The position numbers and the translations under genes are program-made. The notes under the pieces were generated by a model. The model made no database searches, was not told where the DNA came from, and saw only the letters and a list, made by a program, of their open reading frames with translations. A DNA stretch of 39,689 nucleotides from Deltaproteobacteria bacterium (lineage in GTDB: Bacteria; Myxococcota; XYA12-FULL-58-9; JABJBS01), in NCBI GenBank assembly GCA_018668695.1, contig JABJBS010000217.1:1-39689 (forward strand). Direction: 5' to 3'. The first letter of the stretch is position 1. Each line of letters starts with the position of its first letter. Positions 33,802 to 39,689 of the stretch are shown in pieces.

Positions 33802-34713
33802 ATGGGTGATGTAACCCTCGATAGCATCTTAGAGATGCAAAATAGCGATGCTGAGAGTCGTTTACATACGGTGCTGGGAGCTGGTCTAAAAAAGCTTCTC
33901 GGTGACCGTGCGCGTGACCCTGCACCGGTTCCTCTCTGGCTTCCCAACTATTTCAATCTCGACAAGACCAAGGCTTTTAAAAATGCCAGTGAAGAGCAAC
34001 GCGCCCACATTATCAGTGGCTCAAGTCAGGCTCTCTTGGAGGAAGCACTTTACATAGAGCAAAGTGGAATGGCCTATGCCGCGAAGATGTCTATCATGGC
34101 CGACACAATCGAAGAGCGTATGCTCTATGGACTTTTCGCTGCCGACGAGACGACGCACTACCATCAGGTAAGGCAGTTTTTGCCAGAACAGGGACGAAGC
34201 TGCGAGCCAAGTGAATTTCACTCCTTACTGACAAGCTTGATTCAAGAAGGCGATAGGGAAAGTTTGGTCTTCGTGATTCAGGTTGTCCTTGAGGGATGGG
34301 GCCTGACTCACTACCGCTCTTTGGCCCAAGGGTGCCAAAGCGAAGAATTTACCGAAGTTCTAAAAAGCATCCTACGAGATGAGGCCCGCCATCACGGCAG
34401 TGGTGTGATTTTGTGCCGGGAACGCGGTTTGCCTGATGCTAGCCGGGACTACGTGAATCAGATTCTTACAACCTTCCTTTATATGGTTCAGCTCGGTCCG
34501 CAGTCGGTGTTAAGCGCAGTGGAGCAGGCAACAGGCGGACTGACACGAAGCCAAAAGCTCGAACTTTTCAATGAGCTTGATGGTACAGGACAAAGCCAGG
34601 AGCGCTTGAACCTTCTTAAGGGCTTAATGCAAGAAGACGGTTTCACACATGTCGCGGATTATCTGGAATCCAAGGGAAGTTTCAAGGCGATGCGTGCGGA
34701 GGATTGCATATGA
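33802..34713 (+). CDS. Ferritin-like di-iron carboxylate protein, putative oxygenase
   Basis: The 303-residue helical protein has the classic four-helix di-iron pattern: E86, E116-x-x-H119 (DETTH), E164 (VVLEGWG) and E194-x-x-H197 (DEARHH). The spacing fits a ferritin-like oxygenase or desaturase rather than bacterioferritin. No family name is certain. It starts 3 bp after the SDR stop, and its last four bases ATGA contain the ATG of the AurF-like gene, so the two di-iron proteins are translated together. Inferred activity: O2-dependent hydroxylation or desaturation of a pathway intermediate, with electrons from the ferredoxin downstream. Confidence 0.78.
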   Translation: MGDVTLDSILEMQNSDAESRLHTVLGAGLKKLLGDRARDPAPVPLWLPNYFNLDKTKAFKNASEEQRAHIISGSSQALLEEALYIEQSGMAYAAKMSIMADTIEERMLYGLFAADETTHYHQVRQFLPEQGRSCEPSEFHSLLTSLIQEGDRESLVFVIQVVLEGWGLTHYRSLAQGCQSEEFTEVLKSILRDEARHHGSGVILCRERGLPDASRDYVNQILTTFLYMVQLGPQSVLSAVEQATGGLTRSQKLELFNELDGTGQSQERLNLLKGLMQEDGFTHVADYLESKGSFKAMRAEDCI

Positions 34714-35894
34714 GAACTCTTCCCGCGGCCGTTCCTGCGCTAAGCGAGGATAAAAAAACGTCCAAGAAAATCGCTATCAACCACAAACGAAACAAGAAAC
34801 AAGATCATACTGAGCTTTTGGACCAATGCGCGAAAGACTTCAGGTACGAAGACTGTAAAGATGAATATTGGAACCCTGAGGAATTTTCACTTCTTTATGC
34901 AACGCCACTTTGGATTGAGGCAGACGAAGGGCAAAGGGTCCTCTTGAATCAGTTGTTTTGGGTTGCCTACTATTCGCAAATCATCTCGGCCGAGGTTGCC
35001 ACAATCTTCTTTAATCAGACGAGTGCCGCCGGAATGTATGCTCTAGAAGGGTTTCGCGATGTTTGCGATATGCTCGACTTGGAATCGGCTCAGGAGCGGG
35101 CGCACATCAACGCATTTAAAACTGTATCCGACCAGTTCGAAGAGGCCGTGTTCGGTGAGCGAGTATTTTCTTGGGAGATGCGCGGACCTTACGCTCAGAC
35201 TATGATTTTCCCTGATTCGAATAAGCTAAAGGATTGGTGGAAGTCGCTGCAACTGCGAACCTTCGGCTTACTCTCGGCGGGCAATGCCTTTATCGCCTCT
35301 CAATATTTTACTGTTCGAGGCATGCGAACGCTCAATGGGAAAATGGTTCAGCAAAAGCTGAGTCTTTATTATCAACGGCATCCGGACCAAGAAAATGCGC
35401 CCTTGCCGTCGGCAATCAGCTACTACCATTTCATGGATGAGTCGTTCCATTTCAACAGCTCATGTATTTTAGGTCACGATTTAATAGGCTCTCTGCCAAA
35501 GCCAACCGCGTTTGAGCGGATGGTCGGCAATAAAGGTATTCGAGGGTGTCAATTTGACCATCGAAATTTTTCCGCCGTAGTGAAAGGTTTGTTTTGGTAT
35601 GAGCCAGCGACTTTCGAGGCAGTTTATAAAGTATTACGCAGTGATATTTTCAAAATGGAAGATGTTGAAGCTCGTCACATGATGTACCGATGCTTTGGTG
35701 AGGAAAACGATGGAAACACCGCTTCCTTTGACGTGCTTAAAACCGCAGCAGACTCTTACGAGAAGTTCCTCGATCCTCTCGATTACGTTTCGGATCGAAA
35801 CAGAAAAATGCAGGTTATGCGCGACACAACACTGGAAGGTTATCTTTCCACCAACCGAAGGGCTCTATCCCGGTTTAGAGGTATGAACGCATGA
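34710..35894 (+). CDS. AurF-like di-iron N-oxygenase-family protein
   Basis: A 394-residue protein. The ligand pattern follows the AurF (p-aminobenzoate N-oxygenase) family: E95, E129-x-x-H132 (QERAHINAF), and H240-x3-E244-x2-H247 in YYHFMDESFHF. The additional carboxylate found in AurF between these helices is not evident; the region 183-213 contains no Glu or Asp. Family members oxidise aryl amines or related nitrogen groups; others hydroxylate C-H bonds. The ATG at 34710 has GGAGG 7 bp upstream and overlaps the preceding stop (ATGA); a TTG at 34704 is less likely. It is followed by a ferredoxin overlapping by 4 bp, the expected electron donor. Confidence 0.78.
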   Translation: MRTLPAAVPALSEDKKTSKKIAINHKRNKKQDHTELLDQCAKDFRYEDCKDEYWNPEEFSLLYATPLWIEADEGQRVLLNQLFWVAYYSQIISAEVATIFFNQTSAAGMYALEGFRDVCDMLDLESAQERAHINAFKTVSDQFEEAVFGERVFSWEMRGPYAQTMIFPDSNKLKDWWKSLQLRTFGLLSAGNAFIASQYFTVRGMRTLNGKMVQQKLSLYYQRHPDQENAPLPSAISYYHFMDESFHFNSSCILGHDLIGSLPKPTAFERMVGNKGIRGCQFDHRNFSAVVKGLFWYEPATFEAVYKVLRSDIFKMEDVEARHMMYRCFGEENDGNTASFDVLKTAADSYEKFLDPLDYVSDRNRKMQVMRDTTLEGYLSTNRRALSRFRGMNA

Positions 35895-36178
35895 GTGAAC
35901 ATAAAGTCACATTCCAAGATACTTCCTACGAGCCGCAGATGGTCTCGGAGGGAATGAGCTTATCCGAAGAATTAGATGCCTCGAACTCTCCATTGCTCTT
36001 TGGGTGTCGTACTGGAATTTGCGGAACGTGTATTGTTGAAATCGAGGGGGATCTACCGCCCCCAGGTGAAGATGAGCAGGAAATTCTAGAAATATATGCT
36101 GAAGATAACCCGAAGGCACGCTTGGCTTGTCAGGTGGATATGACGTGCTCCGTACATATTCGTCCTTTGGAAGAATAA
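35891..36178 (+). CDS. Plant-type [2Fe-2S] ferredoxin
   Basis: A 95-residue ferredoxin. The cluster ligands are C39, C44, C47 and C80 (GCRTGICGTC ... RLACQ), the plant/cyanobacterial-type spacing. It is small and acidic, so a soluble electron carrier. It overlaps the AurF-like gene by 4 bp and is 17 bp from the second Rieske gene. It is the only electron carrier in the operon and can serve the Rieske and di-iron enzymes; a matching reductase is not present in the window. Confidence 0.95.
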   Translation: MSEHKVTFQDTSYEPQMVSEGMSLSEELDASNSPLLFGCRTGICGTCIVEIEGDLPPPGEDEQEILEIYAEDNPKARLACQVDMTCSVHIRPLEE

Positions 36179-36195
36179 TGCTCTAGGAGGAGCAA

Positions 36196-37218
36196 ATGGA
36201 TTTTCGTGATTTCTGGTATGTGGTTGCCGAGAGCCGAGAATTAAAGCAGGGCGACGTGCTCGCTCGAAAGCTTATGGGTGAATGGCTCGCAGTGTTTCGG
36301 GATGAAGACGGCAAACCAGCCGCGGTTCAAGACAGGTGTAAGCACCGTGCGGCACAGCTCTCGCTTGGCAGTGTTGAAAACGGTTGTTTGCGGTGCCCTT
36401 ATCATGGCTGGACGTACGATAAAGAAGGCGAAGTCGTGGAAGTTCCCTCTGAAGGCGAGAACTTCAAGCGCGCAAAGAGTCGTCGTGTTCAAAAATATTC
36501 CACGATGGAAAAGGACGACTACGTTTATGTTCGCCTGCAAGACGGCGAGCATGCCTGTGATGAACCGTTTAAAATGCGTCATTACGGCGAAGAGGGTTGG
36601 CATACAGTACGGCTTATCAACCGGTTCCAGAATAACGTTACCAACTGTGTTGAGAACTTCATCGATATTCCCCATACCGTTTATGTGCATCCCGGAATTT
36701 TTCGAAATGAGCGTCGCCAAAAAATAGATGTCGAAGTGACTCGAAAAGAAGGCTGGGTGAAGGCCATCTATAAAAACGAAACGGATAACCTCGGCTGGTT
36801 CAGTAAGTTACTCAACCCGGATGGCTCAGAGATTGTTCACACCGATGAATTCTTTATGCCGAATGTTAGCTGCGTGGAGTATATCTTCGGGCCGAAGCGG
36901 CACTTTATTATTACCTCGCAATCTATTCCGTTAGAAGACGACGAAACACTCGTCTACACAGACCTCACCTACAACTATGGTATATGGAATAAACTTGCCG
37001 CACCGATTGTGCGTTGGCAGGGCCAGGCCATTATCAATCAAGACATCGAAGCATTGGCCAATCAGATGGAAGTCATCAAGAAATACGGTTCAAAATTTGC
37101 CAATACGCCAGCAGACACCATTCACGTTTATGTTGAGACCATTCAGCGCGAACTAGAACGTGGTAAAGACCCTCGCAAACTTCCTGAGAAGTGTGTCGAG
37201 GTTACGATGCTAGTTTAG
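36196..37218 (+). CDS. Rieske-type non-haem iron oxygenase, second of the operon
   Basis: A 340-residue oxygenase. The Rieske ligands are C48-x-H50 and C67-x-x-H70 (CPYHGWTYD), and the mononuclear iron site is D157-x2-H160-x4-H165 in ENFIDIPHTVYVHP. This pattern is close to vanillate/pheophorbide a oxygenase-type enzymes. It differs in sequence from the first Rieske gene, so the operon uses two separate Rieske steps. A strong GGAGG precedes the ATG. The substrate is unknown; a cyclic or aromatic compound is likely from family behaviour. A 6-bp gap leads to the sterol-desaturase-like gene. Confidence 0.92.
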   Translation: MDFRDFWYVVAESRELKQGDVLARKLMGEWLAVFRDEDGKPAAVQDRCKHRAAQLSLGSVENGCLRCPYHGWTYDKEGEVVEVPSEGENFKRAKSRRVQKYSTMEKDDYVYVRLQDGEHACDEPFKMRHYGEEGWHTVRLINRFQNNVTNCVENFIDIPHTVYVHPGIFRNERRQKIDVEVTRKEGWVKAIYKNETDNLGWFSKLLNPDGSEIVHTDEFFMPNVSCVEYIFGPKRHFIITSQSIPLEDDETLVYTDLTYNYGIWNKLAAPIVRWQGQAIINQDIEALANQMEVIKKYGSKFANTPADTIHVYVETIQRELERGKDPRKLPEKCVEVTMLV

Positions 37219-37224
37219 GTCCAT

Positions 37225-37983
37225 ATGATGGAGCTCTTAACGACAATAGACCCTGGTACGTGGGCTCTCTTCATCTCATTTTGGGCCCTTGTGATAGCAA
37301 CGGCCGCGGTGTCCGGCGGGGCATCTATCTTTTTTCAGCGCAAAAAAGACGATTGGATTCTCGATGGAATAAGTCTGTTGGTTCAAGGCGCGCTGATTCC
37401 ACTCTTACAAGTTTTTTTGGTCGCCACGTGGTTAACCAAATTCGCTCCAACATCAGCAGGTAGCTTAGAAGTCCAGCCTGTTCTAGCATTTGGACTGTGC
37501 TTTGTGGGTGTGGATTATCTATATTATTGGAATCATCGAATCCTTCATACAAAACCTCTGTGGCCAGTGCATTTGGTGCATCACACTGCGGGACAAATGG
37601 ATGTGCTGACGACCTCTCGCAATACAGTCTGGAGCAGCTTGCTGATTGTCTACCTATGGGTCAACGGCACAGTGGTCTACCTCTTGGCTGATCCCGCCCC
37701 CTATGTGGCTGCAATTACTCTTACCGCCGTTTTGGACTTATGGAGACATTCGCCGTTGCAGCCTAAGGGGCCCGTGGAGAAAATATTAGGCAGTGTTCTT
37801 ATTCTTCCTCGCGACCATGCTTGGCACCACTCTCAAGATATTTTCGATGTTAATTTCGGGGCCAATTTAAACCTTTGGGACAAGCTACACAGGACGTGGC
37901 ACCCGGCGGATACCGCGCCCCAAGAGCTTGGCGTTAAAACAAATATTTCCCTGGTTTCCAGGTTACTGTGGCCATTTCAATGA
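37225..37983 (+). CDS. Sterol desaturase/fatty-acid hydroxylase superfamily membrane protein
   Basis: A 252-residue integral membrane protein with the di-iron histidine boxes of the fatty acid hydroxylase family: H104-x3-H108 (NHRILH), H116-x2-H119-H120 (HLVHH), and H198-x2-H201-H202 (HAWHH). Hydrophobic helices occur at about 12-30, 50-70, 88-101 and 140-172. Family members hydroxylate or desaturate sterols, fatty acids or sphingolipids. Here it would modify a lipophilic product or a lipid part of it. The start follows the Rieske stop by 6 bp and the stop overlaps the next start (ATGA). Confidence 0.9.
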   Translation: MMELLTTIDPGTWALFISFWALVIATAAVSGGASIFFQRKKDDWILDGISLLVQGALIPLLQVFLVATWLTKFAPTSAGSLEVQPVLAFGLCFVGVDYLYYWNHRILHTKPLWPVHLVHHTAGQMDVLTTSRNTVWSSLLIVYLWVNGTVVYLLADPAPYVAAITLTAVLDLWRHSPLQPKGPVEKILGSVLILPRDHAWHHSQDIFDVNFGANLNLWDKLHRTWHPADTAPQELGVKTNISLVSRLLWPFQ

Positions 37984-38600
37984 CATTAGCAGGTAAACTC
38001 ATTACTTTTTTCCCCGGCCTTCACGCACTTTTGGTGCTAGGAGCAGGCGGTTATTTTATTGTGGTTCCCAATTGGTTGAGCGCGCTCTTGATTCCATTGG
38101 CCATCTATATCTTCCCGTTGATTTGCTACCATCTGCATCAAATGGTTGCGCCAATTGTTGAAGGTGAGTCAACTATCATCGGCACGTATTCCCCATGGTA
38201 CGGAAGTCACATGATTCAGCTCGTATTCATAGGTTTCCCATCGTGCGAGAGATTCTTACGCCTCTTTCCTGGCGTATTCTCTGTTTGGCTTAGGCTTTGG
38301 GGAAGTAAGGTGGGTAAATCGGTCTACTACACTCCTCATTTAGAACTCGCGGACCGTGGACTTCTCGAAATCGGACATGGCTGTGTATTCGGTTATAACG
38401 TTAAAATTGCAGGTCACTATATTTCTCCGAGCAAGGAGAAGGGCCTAAAGCTTTACGTGCGAAGAGTGGTTATTGAAGATGGCGGTTTCGTTGGCGCGGC
38501 CAGCCGTTTAGCCCCTGGTGTCGTTGTTAAATCAGGAGCTTTGGTAAAAGCCACGGTGGATGTGTATCCGGATACGGTGGTTGAGAAGAAGTCTTCATGA
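37980..38600 (+). CDS. Left-handed beta-helix acyltransferase-like membrane protein
   Basis: A 206-residue protein. The first third is membrane-embedded (two hydrophobic stretches at about 8-30 and 33-52). The rest has hexapeptide-like repeats typical of the LbH acyltransferase fold, such as LLEIGHGCVFGYNVKIAGHY and VVIEDGGFVGAASRLAPGVVVKSGALVKAT in part. It is short for a complete enzyme, so it may act on a lipid head group or with a partner. The ATG at 37980 overlaps the upstream stop (ATGA); 37968 is an in-frame alternative start. The stop overlaps the GH3-type gene start by 4 bp. The acyl donor and acceptor are unknown. Confidence 0.75.
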   Translation: MTLAGKLITFFPGLHALLVLGAGGYFIVVPNWLSALLIPLAIYIFPLICYHLHQMVAPIVEGESTIIGTYSPWYGSHMIQLVFIGFPSCERFLRLFPGVFSVWLRLWGSKVGKSVYYTPHLELADRGLLEIGHGCVFGYNVKIAGHYISPSKEKGLKLYVRRVVIEDGGFVGAASRLAPGVVVKSGALVKATVDVYPDTVVEKKSS

Positions 38601-39689
38601 GAAGGCTGCTCTTTTATGTACTGCGATGGATGGCTTGGCCTTTTGCCCGGCGGTTTCGCGGCGCTCTTGAAAATCCCCGTGGTGCTCAAGCGAATGTATT
38701 GGCCGCGATTACCGCTGAACTTCGACAAACAGATTATGGGAAACATTTGGGCGTGGAGACGACCGAGGATTTTCGGAAGAAAGTCCCCGTTGTTGACTAT
38801 GATGACTTAGCGCCGTGGATTGAGAAGCAAAAGAAGTTCGAATCAGGCGCACTCATTGCAACCAAGGTTCTCTTCTACGAAAAAACTTCCGGTAGTACAG
38901 GCCCAGCAAAATATATACCTTATACAAAGGCTCTGCGAACAAGCTTTACCAGAATGTTCCTTGTTTGGGCTTATGATGTGGTTGCCCGAGGACCAGGGAT
39001 TGGTTCTGGGAAGTTGTACTTTTCGGTATCGCCATCTTTCGACGAAGAGAAAAGCACCGAAAGCGGTGTGGCTGTTGGTATGGATGATGATGCTGAGTAT
39101 TTAGGCGGAATTTGGCGGCACTTAATGTCGCCTTTTTTTCTTTCGCCGGTGGGTCTTGGACGAGTGCGTGACCCAGAAGTGTTTAAGCGAAAGTTAAGTG
39201 AAGCGCTCTTGTCATGTGAGGACCTTGAGTCGGTTTCGATTTGGAATCCCTCTTTCCTGACGGTTATTTTAGACTTCATCGAAGACAACGCTGTGTGTCT
39301 CGCTGAATCGGTGGGAAGTAAAATGAGCCCTGAGCGACGGGCGGCGCTCGAAAACAAACCGATTGATTGGCAAAAGATTTGGCCGAACCTTAAATTTATT
39401 TCAGCCTGGTCCGATGCGAATGCGAGGCCACTGGCGGAAAAGCTCCAAGAAAAGATGCCCCACGCGCTGGTTCAGGGAAAAGGCTTATTGGCCACAGAGG
39501 CGCCCATGACGATCCCCATGATTGGAGTGCAGGGCGGTGTACCTCTTGTGAACGAGGTCTTTTTGGAGTTTCAAAATGAGGCGGGAGATTTGTTGGCGGT
39601 AGACGAGCTAGAGTTAGGCGAGTCTTACAGTCTTGTTGTCTCACAACGCGGCGGGGTGGTACGGTACCGTATGGGCGATCAGGGTGAGG
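38597..39689 (+). CDS. GH3-type adenylate-forming acyl-amido synthetase (3' end missing)
   Basis: The frame opens at ATG 38597 and runs to the window edge, so 364 residues are seen and the C-terminus is cut off. It matches the GH3/auxin-responsive acyl-adenylating superfamily: the phosphate-binding EKTSGSTGPAKYIPYT, the internal GKGLLATEAPMTIP, and a YRMGDQGE ATP-binding motif close to the cut. GH3 enzymes activate carboxylic acids as adenylates and join them to amines or thiols. In bacteria they occur in small biosynthetic clusters. It overlaps the acyltransferase gene by 4 bp (ATGA). It would activate the oxidised acid and make an amide or thioester. Confidence 0.85.
   Translation, partial: MRRLLFYVLRWMAWPFARRFRGALENPRGAQANVLAAITAELRQTDYGKHLGVETTEDFRKKVPVVDYDDLAPWIEKQKKFESGALIATKVLFYEKTSGSTGPAKYIPYTKALRTSFTRMFLVWAYDVVARGPGIGSGKLYFSVSPSFDEEKSTESGVAVGMDDDAEYLGGIWRHLMSPFFLSPVGLGRVRDPEVFKRKLSEALLSCEDLESVSIWNPSFLTVILDFIEDNAVCLAESVGSKMSPERRAALENKPIDWQKIWPNLKFISAWSDANARPLAEKLQEKMPHALVQGKGLLATEAPMTIPMIGVQGGVPLVNEVFLEFQNEAGDLLAVDELELGESYSLVVSQRGGVVRYRMGDQGE

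Noticed and set aside
36241-36727. Two long frames (about 150-159 residues) on either strand
   Set aside because: Both overlap the second Rieske gene, including its cluster ligands; neither has a recognisable product.

Overview
The window looks like chromosomal DNA of a Gram-negative deltaproteobacterium of the myxobacterial type (Myxococcota or a relative). No rRNA or marker gene fixes this, so it is an inference. The evidence is: a long lipoprotein with nine DUF4215-type Cys-rich repeats; an ECF sigma / FecR-TPR anti-sigma pair next to a predicted outer-membrane protein; several Sec and Tat lipoproteins; paired M16 peptidases; and a bacterial carotenoid oxygenase. I see no phage genes, insertion sequences, CRISPR array, tRNA or rRNA.

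Layout. 1-3083 (minus): outer-membrane-like protein, ECF sigma factor, and a FecR-like anti-sigma protein that runs off the left edge. 3331-6378: an SDR, an RmlD-like reductase lacking the usual Tyr, and a Gfo/Idh/MocA sugar dehydrogenase. 6379-9200 (minus): a coupled inactive/active M16 peptidase pair. 9362-16335: two paralogous secreted TPR-like proteins flanking a phospholipase D-type lipoprotein, a CBS-pair protein, an acyltransferase and a class I glutamine amidotransferase. 16332-29549: M3 oligopeptidase, PAS-GGDEF-EAL protein, Tat-exported carotenoid oxygenase, ABC exporter, saccharopine-dehydrogenase-like enzyme, RlmKL rRNA methyltransferase and the DUF4215 lipoprotein.

The most unusual part is 31089 to the right edge (and beyond). 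It is a run of ten same-strand genes, six of whose nine junctions are 4-bp ATGA overlaps. In order they are: Rieske oxygenase, GNAT-like protein, SDR, ferritin-like di-iron protein, AurF-like di-iron oxygenase, plant-type [2Fe-2S] ferredoxin, second Rieske oxygenase, sterol-desaturase/fatty-acid-hydroxylase-family membrane enzyme, left-handed beta-helix acyltransferase, and a GH3-type adenylate-forming enzyme (truncated by the window edge). A 3beta-HSD/NSDHL-like epimerase family gene is divergent from it. There is no PKS, NRPS or terpene cyclase in the window. The content suggests an undescribed oxidative biosynthetic operon in which a ferredoxin could feed several iron oxygenases, an SDR adjusts oxidation state, and GH3 and acyltransferase enzymes conjugate the product. 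The product is unknown; a nitrogenous metabolite, a modified lipid and a sterol/triterpenoid are all possible.

Most CDS starts were chosen by Shine-Dalgarno spacing, signal-peptide position or overlap with the upstream stop; where these are weak the entry says so.
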